Shown here: positions 43,624 to 53,864 of the stretch, in pieces | How positions within the stretch are numbered: position 1 is the stretch's first letter | Layout of the letters: every line of letters begins with the position of its first letter | From: Bacteroidota bacterium | Lineage (GTDB): Bacteria; Bacteroidota; Bacteroidia; NS11-12g; UBA955 | Assembly (NCBI GenBank): GCA_947496065.1 | Contig: CANMBF010000003.1 | Coordinates: forward strand, 1 to 64,000 | Direction of reading: 5' to 3' | Length of the DNA: 64,000 nucleotides | Notes under the pieces: generated by a model | What the model was told of the DNA's origin: nothing | Databases searched by the model: none | What the model saw: only the letters and a program-made list of their open reading frames with translations | Made by a program: the position numbers and the translations under genes

Positions 43624-44636
43624 TAGATAATATTCACTTCTGCTTCTAGGATGATGCCATAGGTTGCTTTAACACTATTGATGATGTCCAAAGCTAGCTG
43701 ATAAACTTCATTCCCATTGGCTTCTCCATAGTTTACCAATACCAAGGCTTGTTGTGCATGACTGCCTGTATTGCCAACGCGCCTGCCTTTCCAGCCACAT
43801 TGCTCGATTAACCACCCTGCAGGCACTTTTACACCTCCGTTGTTAGGATAGCCCTTAATACTTGGAAATTTTATTTTTAAAGTTTCAAATTGCTCAGTAG
43901 AAATGGTTGGATTTTTAAAGAAACTGCCACTGTTACCCAATACTTTTGGGTCGGGGAGTTTGCTCTGACGAATGGCAATAACAGCATTGCTCACATCCTT
44001 TATGCTGGCCAATTCTGGTGCAATGTTCTGTTGCTCTAAAATGGCTTTAATGTCGCCATAATCAATATTTATTTTGTGTTTTTTAGTTAAACGAAAAGTA
44101 ACGGAATAGATAAAATACTGTCCCTTCTTTTTTCTTTTAAAAACACTCTCGCGGTAGCCAAACTCACAGTCAGCTTTACTGAAATTTTCGATTGCTAAAG
44201 TTTCTAAATTAATAGCTTGAAGCGTTTCGAAAACTTGTTCTATTTCCATGCCGTAAGCACCAATGTTTTGCATAGGCGCTGCACCAATGGTGCCCGGTAT
44301 CAGTGATAAATTCTCTATGCCGCCCCAATGATGGTCGACACAATGCATCACAAATTCATGCCAATTCTCGCCACTGTAGGCTTTAATATAAACATGTTCG
44401 TCCGTTTCTTTTTCAATCTGAATGCCTTTGATCTTATTTAAAATAATAGTGCCATCATAATCCTTAGTCAATAACAAATTACTGCCACCACCAATCAATA
44501 AATGCGGTTCGTTTTCACTTTCAATTAGCGCCTGTTTGAATTCTGCAAGCGAGTGCACTTCTGCAAAATGCCGAGCATTTACATTCAGTCCGAATGTATT
44601 GTAGGGTTTAAGAGAAATATTGTTTAATAGCACCAT
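43623..44636 (-). CDS. murB: UDP-N-acetylmuramate dehydrogenase
   Basis: A 337-residue type I MurB starting MVLLNNISLKPYNTFGL at the ATG 44636; a TTG four codons upstream is less likely. FAD-binding LIGGGSNLLL and IPGTIGAAPMQNIGAYGMEI, catalytic Ser in GNSGSFFKNP and the C-terminal AGWLIEQCGWKG and HAQQALVLVN motifs. It reduces UDP-GlcNAc-enolpyruvate to UDP-MurNAc in peptidoglycan synthesis. Here it is away from a mur cluster, paired with a pseudouridine synthase. Confidence 0.95.
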   Translation of the reverse strand: MVLLNNISLKPYNTFGLNVNARHFAEVHSLAEFKQALIESENEPHLLIGGGSNLLLTKDYDGTIILNKIKGIQIEKETDEHVYIKAYSGENWHEFVMHCVDHHWGGIENLSLIPGTIGAAPMQNIGAYGMEIEQVFETLQAINLETLAIENFSKADCEFGYRESVFKRKKKGQYFIYSVTFRLTKKHKINIDYGDIKAILEQQNIAPELASIKDVSNAVIAIRQSKLPDPKVLGNSGSFFKNPTISTEQFETLKIKFPSIKGYPNNGGVKVPAGWLIEQCGWKGRRVGNTGSHAQQALVLVNYGEANGNEVYQLALDIINSVKATYGIILEAEVNII

Positions 44637-44725
44637 GTATCGATTCAAAATTAATTATAAATAATGGAATCAATCTATGAAATTATAAATTCTTTGAGAA
44701 AGTTGATTTTTGAATCTCAATGAGC

Positions 44726-46402
44726 TTACTTATCAGCCAATCTTTCTTTAAGATCTAAACGGTGTTTGCGAGCCGTATCTTTTGCAATATCGTATCCTGC
44801 ATCTGCATGTCTAATGACACCCATTGCTGGATCGTTGTGCAATACACGTTTTAAGCGAACGGCTGCATCATTCGTGCCATCGGCTACGATTACCATACCA
44901 GCATGTATACTGTAACCGATACCAACACCACCACCATGGTGTAAGCTTACCCAACTGGCGCCACCAGCAGTGTTAATCAAAGCGTTTAGAACAGGCCAAT
45001 CGGCAATGGCATCACTGCCGTCTAGCATGGCTTCTGTTTCTCTGTTAGGCGAAGCGACAGAGCCTGTATCAAGGTGGTCGCGACCAATCACAATCGGTGC
45101 ACTTACCTCTCCATTCTTCACCATTTCGTTAAAGGCTAGTCCGGCCAACTCTCTTTCGCCCTGACCCAACCAACAAATGCGTGCGGGTAATCCTTGGAAT
45201 TCAATGCGGTCTTGGGCCATAGTGATCCAACGCTTTAAGCCCTCATCATTTGGAAACAATTCTAATATTTTTCTATCCGTAGCATAAATATCTTCAGGGT
45301 CGCCACTCAAGGCCACCCAACGGAAAGGGCCACGGCCTAAACAAAATTGAGGACGAATAAACGCAGGTACAAAGCCTGGAAAATCAAAGGCATTGGTTAA
45401 GCCTTTCTCTAAAGCACGGCCTCTCAAGTTATTGCCGTAATCAAAAACAATACTGCCTTTGGTTTGGAATTCTATCATTAATTTAACATGGTGCACCATG
45501 GTTTGATAACTCTCATCGATATAGCGTTCAGGATTTATTTTTCTTAATTTATCGGCACTTTCTACATCGTAGTGCTCAGGAAAATAACCTACCAAAGGAT
45601 CGTGTGCGCTGGTTTGGTCGGTAAGGGTATCGGGCACGATACCTCTGCTTTTTAAACGTTCCAATAAATCAACCGCATTGCAAGCAACACCAATAGAAAC
45701 GGCATCGCCATTTTCTTTTGCTTTCAAGGCCATGTCTATACCTTGGTCAATATCCTTGGTCATATAATCGAGGTAACGTGTATCTAAACGTTTTTTAATA
45801 CGCCATTCTTCCATTTCGGCAGCTAAACAAACACCTTCATTCATGGTAATGGCGAGTGGCTGAGCGCCACCCATACCGCCTAAACCTGCCGTCACATTTA
45901 AGGTGCCTTTTAAAGTGCCACCAAAATGTTGACGTGCGCATTCTGCGTAGGTTTCGTATGTGCCTTGCACAATGCCTTGTGAGCCAATATAAATCCAACT
46001 GCCTGCAGTCATTTGACCATACATGGTTAAACCTTTTGCTTCTAACGCTCTGAAATTTTCCCAATTGGCCCAATGCGGCACCAATTGTGAATTAGAAATT
46101 ATCACACGGGGAGCATCTTTGTGGGTTGGCAAAATACCCACTGGTTTACCCGATTGAACCAATAGAGTTTCATCCTCATTTAAATCTTCAAGTGCTTTCA
46201 CAATTAAATGATAGCTTTCCCAATTGCGAGCCGCTTTACCTGTGCCACCATACACAACCAATTTTTCGGGCTTTTCGGCAACATCAGGATCGAGGTTGTT
46301 CATCAACATTCTGTAGGCGCCTTCGGTTACCCAATTTTTGCAATGCAAAGTGTTGCCGGTTGGTGCTTTTATAATTCTTTCAGTAGAGGATTCAATTGAC
46401 AT
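44726..46402 (-). CDS. hutU: urocanate hydratase
   Basis: A 558-residue HutU starting [10 protein letters not shown] at the ATG 46402. Motifs include [47 protein letters not shown], the NAD-binding [14 protein letters not shown] and the Cys region [17 protein letters not shown]. It converts urocanate to imidazolone propionate with bound NAD+ in histidine breakdown. No other hut gene is present in the window. A clean promoter lies six bases before the start. Confidence 0.96.
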   Translation of the reverse strand: MSIESSTERIIKAPTGNTLHCKNWVTEGAYRMLMNNLDPDVAEKPEKLVVYGGTGKAARNWESYHLIVKALEDLNEDETLLVQSGKPVGILPTHKDAPRVIISNSQLVPHWANWENFRALEAKGLTMYGQMTAGSWIYIGSQGIVQGTYETYAECARQHFGGTLKGTLNVTAGLGGMGGAQPLAITMNEGVCLAAEMEEWRIKKRLDTRYLDYMTKDIDQGIDMALKAKENGDAVSIGVACNAVDLLERLKSRGIVPDTLTDQTSAHDPLVGYFPEHYDVESADKLRKINPERYIDESYQTMVHHVKLMIEFQTKGSIVFDYGNNLRGRALEKGLTNAFDFPGFVPAFIRPQFCLGRGPFRWVALSGDPEDIYATDRKILELFPNDEGLKRWITMAQDRIEFQGLPARICWLGQGERELAGLAFNEMVKNGEVSAPIVIGRDHLDTGSVASPNRETEAMLDGSDAIADWPVLNALINTAGGASWVSLHHGGGVGIGYSIHAGMVIVADGTNDAAVRLKRVLHNDPAMGVIRHADAGYDIAKDTARKHRLDLKERLADK

Positions 46403-46408
46403 AGGGTG

Positions 46409-46439
46409 CAAATTTATTATTTAAACTGATGAAAGGCAA
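46409..46439 (-). promoter_or_regulatory. hutU promoter, near-leaderless
   Basis: Minus-strand TTG (46437-46439), 20 bp spacer, TAAATTTG (46409-46416), then CACCCT and the ATG at 46402. The expected start lies within a few bases of the ATG. Confidence 0.65.
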
Positions 46440-46586
46440 AGATTGTTTTGTCGATGTATGGAATTATCCCAAGTGTTTTTTATCTAGACGTATAATTTTT
46501 TGAAGAATAGGGTGGTCGTACTAAATTTCCAAACAGTTATATTCGCAGCTACTTTTAAATGCGATAATCACAACTCAATTTTTTCA

Positions 46587-47561
46587 ATGAACATTAATCG
46601 ATTTATAGCAATGGTTTTTCTATTGGTCATCTTAATTCTAATAGATACTTTTTGTATCCCATCGTTTATCAACCCGTTCAATGATACCGTTTTTTCAGAA
46701 ACCATTTTAGCATCCATTCGCTTCCCAAAAGTATTCACGGCACTTGCGGCTGGGACAGCTTTATCGGCATCGGGTTTAATGTTGCAACAATTGTTTAAGA
46801 ATCCATTGGCAGGTCCTTATGTCCTCGGTGTTAGCTCAGGTGCTTCTTTGGCAGTGGGTATGGTTATTGTTGGGGGTGCATCCATCTCTTTTTTAAATTC
46901 AATTTACATACAATCGATCGGTATTGCCCTTGCTGGTTTTATAGGTGCTTTTGGAATCTTGTTATTGGCATTATTAGTTTCTTATCGGTTCGGATATTCC
47001 TATCTATTACTTTTATTTGGTGTTGTCGTTGGTCAAATCTTAGGGGCCTTTCAAACATTGATTGACTATATTGCCAATCCAACCGATTTAAAACAATTGG
47101 CATTGTGGAATATGGGTTCATTTAACAATACCATCGATTGGTCGTTATACACTTTGATCTTATTTGTAGTCATAGGTATCGTTTGGAGTTTTACATTAAT
47201 GAAACCGCTCTCCATTATGATTTTAGGGAATGATGTTGCCTATACTTTAGGCGTAAAAACGAAACAAGTTTCATTGCAAATTTTAATGTGCACAGGCTTG
47301 TTAGCGGGTGTTGTGACAGCCTTCTGCGGCCCCATAGCCTTCATTGGCATGGCGGTACCGAACGTCGCGAGAATGCTCTATAGAACGGCCAATTTTAAAA
47401 AATTATTATTGCTGAATATTCTCATTGGCGCAAGCATGGCCTTGGTGTGCGATATACTTGGAAATTTGCCAATTTTTAATTTTCATTTACCTATCAATGT
47501 TTCTGCGGCCTTAATTGGTGGACCGATTGTGTTGTTAATTTTATTAAAACGAAAATATTAA
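46587..47561 (+). CDS. FecCD-family ABC transporter permease
   Basis: A 324-residue permease starting MNINRFIAMVFLL; the longer TTG frame from 46500 has a non-membrane leader and is rejected. FecCD features: SIRFPKVFTALAAGTALSASGLMLQQLFKNPLAGPYVLGVSSGASLAVG, and GLLAGVVTAFCGPIAFIGMAVPNVARML. It imports an iron-siderophore, haem, cobalamin or similar chelate with the ATPase encoded 4 bp downstream. No substrate-binding protein lies in the window. Confidence 0.92.
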   Translation: MNINRFIAMVFLLVILILIDTFCIPSFINPFNDTVFSETILASIRFPKVFTALAAGTALSASGLMLQQLFKNPLAGPYVLGVSSGASLAVGMVIVGGASISFLNSIYIQSIGIALAGFIGAFGILLLALLVSYRFGYSYLLLLFGVVVGQILGAFQTLIDYIANPTDLKQLALWNMGSFNNTIDWSLYTLILFVVIGIVWSFTLMKPLSIMILGNDVAYTLGVKTKQVSLQILMCTGLLAGVVTAFCGPIAFIGMAVPNVARMLYRTANFKKLLLLNILIGASMALVCDILGNLPIFNFHLPINVSAALIGGPIVLLILLKRKY

Positions 47562-47564
47562 GCC

Positions 47565-48248
47565 ATGTTAAAATTTATCGAACTAGAGATTAAACGCAAG
47601 GATGCCTTGCTCATTCAAAATTTTAATAGAGAATTAAACGAAGGTGAATTGGTTATTTTAACGGGTGTTAATGGTTCGGGTAAATCAACCTTGCTAAAAA
47701 CCATGGTTGGTTTGTTGCCTACCCAAACTGGTGACATTCAAATTAAGCAACGTTCCTTAAAAGCATATTCGGCAACTGAACGTTCGCACACAATAGCCTA
47801 TGTTAATTCAAAAAAAATAGAAGAGTCGCACATTCGTATTATTGATTTAGTAAGATTAGGCAGGTATCCATATTTAAAAGTACACCGAGAGACTGTCAAC
47901 ATAGAATTTGATATTTCAAGTATTTTACAAGCTTTAGGAATTGAAGCCATCCAAAATAAATTTTTGAATGAAGTAAGCGATGGTGAAATGCAAAAAGCAA
48001 CCATCGCAAGGGCACTGGTGCAGGATACGCCCATATTGGTAATGGATGAACCTACTGCTTTTTTAGATTACCCATCAAAAAAAATATTATTTCAATTGTT
48101 AAAAACAATGGCCATCGAAAAAAATAAAATTATTATATGCGCGACACATGATGTTGAGTTGGCCAGTCGATATGGAACGCAATTTTGGCATTTGGAAAAC
48201 CGAGTGATAAGCCTATCAGATAAATCTATGGCTTGGACATCTTTTTAA
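47565..48248 (+). CDS. FecE-type ABC transporter ATP-binding protein
   Basis: A 227-residue ATPase: Walker A GVNGSGKST, signature EVSDGEMQKATIARAL (variant of LSGGQ), Walker B ILVMDEPTAFLD, H-loop CATHDVELA. It partners the permease directly upstream; together they form an iron-chelate/cobalamin-type importer. The SDGE signature is a small deviation also seen in this subfamily. Confidence 0.92.
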   Translation: MLKFIELEIKRKDALLIQNFNRELNEGELVILTGVNGSGKSTLLKTMVGLLPTQTGDIQIKQRSLKAYSATERSHTIAYVNSKKIEESHIRIIDLVRLGRYPYLKVHRETVNIEFDISSILQALGIEAIQNKFLNEVSDGEMQKATIARALVQDTPILVMDEPTAFLDYPSKKILFQLLKTMAIEKNKIIICATHDVELASRYGTQFWHLENRVISLSDKSMAWTSF

Positions 48249-48284
48249 GCTGATTATTCTTAAATTTGCATTTTTAAAAAGCAA

Positions 48285-49493
48285 ATGTCAAAAGAATTTC
48301 AACTCAACACCATTGAGGAGGCGATAGCCGATATAAAAGCAGGAAAATTAATTATAGTTGTGGATGATGAAGATCGCGAAAATGAAGGCGATTTTTTAAC
48401 AGCTGCTAGTAATGTTACGCCTGAAATGATTAATTTTATGGCCAAGGAAGGCAGAGGTTTAATTTGTGTTCCCTTGTTGCCCGAACGCTGCAATGAACTC
48501 AATCTCGGCATGATGGTAAGTTCGAATGACTCGGTACATGAAACACCATTTACAATTTCAGTTGATTTAAAAGGGCATGGCACCACCACTGGCATTTCTG
48601 CAAGCGATAGAAGTAAAACCGTTCAAGCTTTAATTCATGCGGATACAGTGCCGTTTGATTTGGCTCGCCCGGGTCATATATTTCCTTTAAAAGCACAAAT
48701 GGAAGGGGTTTTAAAACGTGCGGGTCATACTGAAGCTGCCATCGATTTTGCACGATTAGCGGGCTTCCCACCGGCGGGTTGTATTGTCGAAATACTAAAA
48801 GAAGATGGTGAAATGGCGCGTTTGCCAGAGCTCATGTTGATAGCCCAAAAACACAATTTAAAAATAGTTTCTATAGAGGAATTAATAAAATATAGAATTG
48901 CAAACGAAAGTTTAATTAAACGCGAGATTGATGTTAAAATGCCAACGCGATTCGGCGATTTTGAATTGTCTTGCTATTCTCAAATTAGCGATGGTATGCA
49001 ACACCTAGTAATAAAAAAAGGCGAGTGGCAAAAGGATGAACCAATTTTGGTGCGTGTGCACAGCAGCTGTATGACGGGTGATATTTTTGGTAGTTGTCGT
49101 TGCGATTGTGGCGACCAATTGCACCAAGCCATGAACATGATTCAAAAAGAAGGCAAAGGTGTGATACTCTATATGAACCAAGAGGGGAGAGGTATTGGCT
49201 TACTAAATAAATTGAAAGCCTATAAATTGCAAGAGCAAGGCATGGATACTGTAGATGCGAACATCGAACTTGGTTTTAAAATGGATGAACGCGATTACGG
49301 CATAGGTGCACAAATTTTAAGAGATTTAGGTATTAGTAAAATGAAGTTAATGAGCAATAATCCAAAAAAACGAAGAGGCTTAATTGGCTATGGTTTAGAG
49401 ATTATTGAAAACATTTCTATTATTACCAAACCAAACGCCCACAATCAAGGTTACCTTGATACCAAAAAAGAAAAAATGGGTCATGAGCTCTAA
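48285..49493 (+). CDS. ribBA: bifunctional DHBP synthase / GTP cyclohydrolase II
   Basis: A 402-residue fusion. The N-terminal half is 3,4-dihydroxy-2-butanone-4-phosphate synthase ([27 protein letters not shown]); the C-terminal half is GTP cyclohydrolase II with the zinc Cys cluster ([20 protein letters not shown]) and [17 protein letters not shown]. It makes both precursors of riboflavin. A TAAATTTG (48261-48268) lies upstream. It ends by overlapping the convergent LptF/G gene by four bases. Confidence 0.96.
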   Translation: MSKEFQLNTIEEAIADIKAGKLIIVVDDEDRENEGDFLTAASNVTPEMINFMAKEGRGLICVPLLPERCNELNLGMMVSSNDSVHETPFTISVDLKGHGTTTGISASDRSKTVQALIHADTVPFDLARPGHIFPLKAQMEGVLKRAGHTEAAIDFARLAGFPPAGCIVEILKEDGEMARLPELMLIAQKHNLKIVSIEELIKYRIANESLIKREIDVKMPTRFGDFELSCYSQISDGMQHLVIKKGEWQKDEPILVRVHSSCMTGDIFGSCRCDCGDQLHQAMNMIQKEGKGVILYMNQEGRGIGLLNKLKAYKLQEQGMDTVDANIELGFKMDERDYGIGAQILRDLGISKMKLMSNNPKKRRGLIGYGLEIIENISIITKPNAHNQGYLDTKKEKMGHEL

Positions 49494-50920
49494 ACACTTT
49501 TTTTTCTAAATCTTTCTTTCACCGTTTCTATCCATTTCTCAAATTTATCTTTTTGAAATAAGGAAGATTCAATGGATGCTTTCTTGAGAATAAACAAGCC
49601 AATTGGCAATAAAACCATACTCGCAACCCAAGCGCCTAGCCATTCTGGCAAGATGCCTTCGCGCCCCATTTTTATGCCTATCATGTTGATGATATAATAG
49701 ACGATAAACATGAGGATGGAAACCACCAAAGGCATTCCCAATCCACCTTTCCGAATAATGGTGCCAAGCGGTGCCGCAATTAAAAACAAAATGATGAGGA
49801 CCGTAGACAATGTAAATTTCTCATGCCATTTAATATTGAACATTCTATCATCGGTTCTAATTTCTTCCATTTGATTGGCTGCCGAACCTACAAGATCTTT
49901 TAAATTTCGGGAGGTGCTCAATGCCAATTCCAAGATATTATACCTGTTCTCAGGATTGAAATTATGAATTAAAGTATCTGAATGCAATTTTGGACTATCT
50001 TTCACATTGTTTTGAATCAAAATTTTCGGGTCGGGATAGTAGGGTCTTAAAAAATCTCTTGCCGTGTTTTCGTGTTTTTTAATTTCGATTCTAGAGGAAT
50101 CTATGGCCTTTTGCAGTTCATTAATGTTCATCATAACAGCACTGCCTTTGAATAAATCTTTGTCTGTTTGTTTTAATTCAAGATCGCCTAAATCAAACGT
50201 TATTTTTTGAGATTCAAATTTTGTAACCGTGGCAGGATATGTTCTGTTGTATCCCGCATTTTCAACCAATTCTTCGTATCTGGTTCCTTTTGAAAGTGTG
50301 AAATACAGTAAACGTTTATCATCGCTAAGTTTCATTTTACCACTTTCTGCTCTTACAATGATCAATTGACTATAGCCAGGCTTTACCTCATAAATGAGAA
50401 TGTCTTTGATGGTTTCATTGTCAGCTTCTTTCTTGCCAATTTTTATTTTATACCCTTCAATGCCATCATAAAAAACACCTTCTTTAATGCTAAAAGCAGG
50501 TTTTTTATTTCTTACATCCCACAACAAACTTTTTGCTTCTAAATTGGCTTTCGGAATCACAATATTTGAAACATAAAATGTAATAACGGCTAATAACATT
50601 ATAATAATAAAGGCTGGCATTAAGGCACGGTAAATACTCACGCCACAGGCTTTAAGGGCTACCATCTCGTAGCTTTCAGATAAATTTCCAAAAGTCATTA
50701 AGCTCGAAATGAGCACAGCCAAAGGCAAGGCCATTGGAATTAAATCTGCGGTAGAGAAAAATAACAAACGCGCAACAACATGCCATTCTAAACCTTTACC
50801 CACTAAATCATCAATCCATTTCCATAAGAATAGCATTAAAAATAAGAACATGGAGATAAAGAATGTAGCGATAAAAGGTCCTACAAAAGCTTTAACAACC
50901 AATAAATTTATTTTTTTCAT
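49490..50920 (-). CDS. LptF/LptG-family permease (YjgP/YjgQ)
   Basis: A 476-residue membrane protein of the lipopolysaccharide exporter permease family: three N-terminal helices ([60 protein letters not shown]), a beta-jellyroll periplasmic part, and three C-terminal helices ([32 protein letters not shown]-like). It is longer than the usual 360-390 residues because of a charged insert before the last helices (about 260-350), as in other Bacteroidota. It pulls LPS from the inner membrane with LptB. Which of F or G is not decided. Confidence 0.9.
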   Translation of the reverse strand: MKKINLLVVKAFVGPFIATFFISMFLFLMLFLWKWIDDLVGKGLEWHVVARLLFFSTADLIPMALPLAVLISSLMTFGNLSESYEMVALKACGVSIYRALMPAFIIIMLLAVITFYVSNIVIPKANLEAKSLLWDVRNKKPAFSIKEGVFYDGIEGYKIKIGKKEADNETIKDILIYEVKPGYSQLIIVRAESGKMKLSDDKRLLYFTLSKGTRYEELVENAGYNRTYPATVTKFESQKITFDLGDLELKQTDKDLFKGSAVMMNINELQKAIDSSRIEIKKHENTARDFLRPYYPDPKILIQNNVKDSPKLHSDTLIHNFNPENRYNILELALSTSRNLKDLVGSAANQMEEIRTDDRMFNIKWHEKFTLSTVLIILFLIAAPLGTIIRKGGLGMPLVVSILMFIVYYIINMIGIKMGREGILPEWLGAWVASMVLLPIGLFILKKASIESSLFQKDKFEKWIETVKERFRKKSV

Positions 50921-50976
50921 GAATGAAATAAACCGAACACGGTTACATTGGCAAAGTCTATACCAAAACCCGAAAC

Positions 50977-51372
50977 TTATCCGCCGGTGGCGTTTTTGAG
51001 AATATCAATTTCGCTATTCCAAAGTTCATGAATGCCTCTTTTTTCCTCTTCATAACAAAATTCAGTTACTTTTAAGGCAACATCTTCGGTTAATTCATCA
51101 ACAATGATATCCAATTCTAAATATTCATCCGTTTCTGAACCCTCAAATTTAAATCGAATGGATTTATTAGCAACACTTTTTATGACCGTCGCATGCTGCA
51201 CTTCGCCATCTTCGTATGTAAAGACAAATTCATTTCTACTTCTGTTATTCACATCGTGTGCAAACCATTCAGACAAGCCAGAAGCACTGCTGATATAATT
51301 ATATAATAGGGAAGGGGAGCATTTGATAGGGAACTCAATCTCAACTTTTATTCTTTCTCTCTTTTTAACCAT
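50977..51372 (-). CDS. START-like domain protein
   Basis: A 131-residue protein of the Bacteroidota START-like (AHSA1-type) group: IKVEIEFPIKCSPSLLYNYISSASGLSEWFAHDVN, then paired strands FVFTYEDGEVQHATVI and a C-terminal helix (HELWNSEIDILKNA). Single hot-dog/START-type domain with a probable ligand cavity; function unknown. It is upstream of the LptF/G gene on the same strand, 56 bp away, so may be co-transcribed. Confidence 0.8.
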   Translation of the reverse strand: MVKKRERIKVEIEFPIKCSPSLLYNYISSASGLSEWFAHDVNNRSRNEFVFTYEDGEVQHATVIKSVANKSIRFKFEGSETDEYLELDIIVDELTEDVALKVTEFCYEEEKRGIHELWNSEIDILKNATGG

Positions 51373-51468
51373 TTTTACAACTTTTAATATCGTATCGCAA
51401 TTAAATCTTTTTTTATTATCTTTTAAATAAAATTTTTGTCAATCTTTGTAAAATTATTTTAAACCCAT

Positions 51469-52113
51469 TTGGAGCAAAAATATTCAAATAAAACCGTTAG
51501 CATTATTTGCCATTCTTTATTGGCACTGTTGGTTTTACCTTTGCTTATTTTCTATAAAAAAGAGGAAACTTTACTGATTATCAATGGGCATTACAGCAAT
51601 TGGTTGGACACCTTCATGTACCATATTACGCGTTTGCCCGAGCTGGCTTACGTGTTATTTTTATTGGCATTGGGACTTTTTACTCAGAAAAGATTTTTTT
51701 TAGCAGTGGTTATTGCAATGGCCATTTGTGGACTTACAATCATACTTAATAAGTATTTAATATTTGCAGATGCACCGCGTCCTTTGCGTTATTTAAATGA
51801 TCACCATATTCCATTTCACCACGTGCCAGGTATACAGCACCACAGTAATGGGAGTTTTCCTTCGGGGCATACCATGTCGGCTTTTTGCGCACTTGCTTTA
51901 GCTGCTTTTATAAGCAAAAATAAAGGGATGCAATTCTTTTTTTTCTTATTGGCTTTTGTTTCGGGTTACTCACGTGTATATGTAGCCCAACATTATTTGA
52001 TTGATGTATATGCTGGTTCAATTATAGGATTTGCCATTGCAATTATTACATTTGTGATTTTTGAGAGTAAATTTATAACACCCTATTGGCAGCAACCAGT
52101 CTTTAAAATATAG
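51469..52113 (+). CDS. PAP2-family lipid phosphatase
   Basis: A 214-residue membrane protein with six hydrophobic segments. The three phosphatase motifs are clear: KYLIFADAPRP, PSGHT and SRVYVAQHYLIDVYAG. The start is TTG at 51469, since a stop precedes it and the next in-frame ATG (residue about 51) would remove the first helix. It dephosphorylates undecaprenyl-PP, lipid A or another lipid phosphate. The ArnT-like gene starts 2 bp after it, suggesting lipid A or lipid-linked glycan metabolism. Confidence 0.9.
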   Translation: MEQKYSNKTVSIICHSLLALLVLPLLIFYKKEETLLIINGHYSNWLDTFMYHITRLPELAYVLFLLALGLFTQKRFFLAVVIAMAICGLTIILNKYLIFADAPRPLRYLNDHHIPFHHVPGIQHHSNGSFPSGHTMSAFCALALAAFISKNKGMQFFFFLLAFVSGYSRVYVAQHYLIDVYAGSIIGFAIAIITFVIFESKFITPYWQQPVFKI

Positions 52114-52115
52114 CA

Positions 52116-53864
52116 ATGCACTTTAAAGTTAATCCGTTTCATTTTTTAATTATAACATTCATTGGCATCTTATTATTTATGCCATTCTTAGGTGCAGTGC
52201 ATTTGTTCGATTGGGATGAAATAAATTTCGCTGAGTCTGCCAGAGAAATGATGGTATCGGGCAATTATTCAAAGGTTCAAATTAATTTTACGCCTTTTTG
52301 GGAAAAGCCTCCCCTTTTTATTTGGACGCAAGTGGTATCAATGAAAATATTTGGGGTTAATGAATTTGCTGCAAGATTTCCAAACACTGTATTTGGTATC
52401 ATTACCCTTTGTTATATCTACAATGTCAGTCGCAAAATATTTAAAGGCCATATTGCCCACTGGTGGGTGCTTTGTTATATTGGCGCTATCACCCCTCATT
52501 TTTATTTTAAAACAGGATTGATCGATCCAGTTTTCAATTTTTTCATCTTCGCTAGTATTATCCAATTTTATTTAGCTGCCAAAAATTACCATGTGACTTA
52601 TAACTGCAATCGCAATTTTATGTGGGCAGGTATTTTAACAGGCATCGCTATTTTGGCAAAAGGTCCAGTTGCCTTTTTAATAGGCCTATTGGTTCTGTTT
52701 ACTTTAGTTGTTGCTAAAAGAATGGTGTGGTTCTTTAAATTCAAGCACCTGTTTATTTACGGAATTTTTGCATTATTGGTGACCTCCATTTGGTTCTTAC
52801 CCGAAACCTTGTTAAATGGGCCATGGTTCATTATTGAATTTATTAACTATCAAATCGGTTTGTTTTCTCAAAATATTGCGGGCCATCAGCAACCGTTTTA
52901 TTACCATTTTTTGGTCTTAGCCTTTGGTTGTTTTCCAATTTCTATCATCGCAATTGCAGGTTGGAAAAAGAATGAATATTATATCTATCCTGAGAATTTA
53001 TTTCGATTGGTGATGATGTGTTTGTTCTGGGTTGTGCTGATTTTATTCTCTATTGTAAAAACAAAAATCGTTCACTATTCCTCACTCTGTTGGTTGCCAC
53101 TCACCTTTATGGCAGCCTATGCCATCGAGAGTTTCAATAACCGAATATTTCGATTTAAATGGTATGCGATATTCAGTATCTTGGTTTTCGGTTTGGTAAT
53201 TGGTAGCGCCTTTATTGCGTTGCCTGTGATCATGGTTACACCGAATTTAAAAATGAACTTTATTGCTGCCATCCATGATAATTTTTCTAAACAAAATATG
53301 ATGGTCGACGGCGGTTGGCAATACACAGATGTTTTGCCAGGTATTTTATTAATTGTTTCGCTTATTGTTTTTACTTTCTTGGCATTTAAAAAACGAACCG
53401 TTCAGGCTTTTGGTTTGCTTTTAGCTGGTAATGTTATGTTTGTTTCTATGGCCGCTATCCTATTAGTTCCGAAAATTGAAAGGCATACCCAAGGCACAGC
53501 CATACAATATTTGGAATCCTTTAAGGGCAAAGATGTTTATGTATTCCATGTGGGTTATAAGAGTTATGCACCTTATTTCTACGGGCAAACACAACCTTTG
53601 AAGGCCAGTGATGGACTCAATTTATTGAATCATCGTTTTTTGAAAATTAAACATAAAAGCGCTATCTATAATTTAACAGAGTCCGAACGGGCCGAGTTAG
53701 ATGATTATCAAAAATTTTGGTTGTTGAACGGAGCTACCGACAAGCCAGTGTATTTTATTGCTAAAATAAATGATCAAGAAGAGTTGCCCGAAGCAAAATT
53801 GCTAATAAAGACGGATGAAAAAGGGGGCTTTATTATGTATCGCAGAGATTTATCCAAGCATTGA
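52116..53864 (+). CDS. ArnT/PMT-like membrane glycosyltransferase (GT83-type)
   Basis: A 582-residue polytopic protein with the catalytic first-loop motif FDWDEINFAESAREM and WEKPPLFIW, typical of ArnT-like lipid-linked sugar transferases. About 11-12 membrane segments, then a C-terminal periplasmic domain (about 450-580). It transfers a sugar from a polyprenyl carrier to lipid A or protein outside the membrane. It follows the PAP2 gene by two bases, and its 3' end overlaps the convergent GT4 gene by 15 bp. Confidence 0.88.
   Translation: MHFKVNPFHFLIITFIGILLFMPFLGAVHLFDWDEINFAESAREMMVSGNYSKVQINFTPFWEKPPLFIWTQVVSMKIFGVNEFAARFPNTVFGIITLCYIYNVSRKIFKGHIAHWWVLCYIGAITPHFYFKTGLIDPVFNFFIFASIIQFYLAAKNYHVTYNCNRNFMWAGILTGIAILAKGPVAFLIGLLVLFTLVVAKRMVWFFKFKHLFIYGIFALLVTSIWFLPETLLNGPWFIIEFINYQIGLFSQNIAGHQQPFYYHFLVLAFGCFPISIIAIAGWKKNEYYIYPENLFRLVMMCLFWVVLILFSIVKTKIVHYSSLCWLPLTFMAAYAIESFNNRIFRFKWYAIFSILVFGLVIGSAFIALPVIMVTPNLKMNFIAAIHDNFSKQNMMVDGGWQYTDVLPGILLIVSLIVFTFLAFKKRTVQAFGLLLAGNVMFVSMAAILLVPKIERHTQGTAIQYLESFKGKDVYVFHVGYKSYAPYFYGQTQPLKASDGLNLLNHRFLKIKHKSAIYNLTESERAELDDYQKFWLLNGATDKPVYFIAKINDQEELPEAKLLIKTDEKGGFIMYRRDLSKH

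Noticed and set aside
44726-46402. hutU as part of a histidine-utilisation operon
   Set aside because: Neighbouring genes are murB, a pseudouridine synthase and an ABC transporter; no hutH, hutI or hutG is present.
46500-46586. Longer N-terminus for the FecCD permease from a TTG
   Set aside because: The added residues lack membrane character, and the ATG at 46587 gives a normal first helix.
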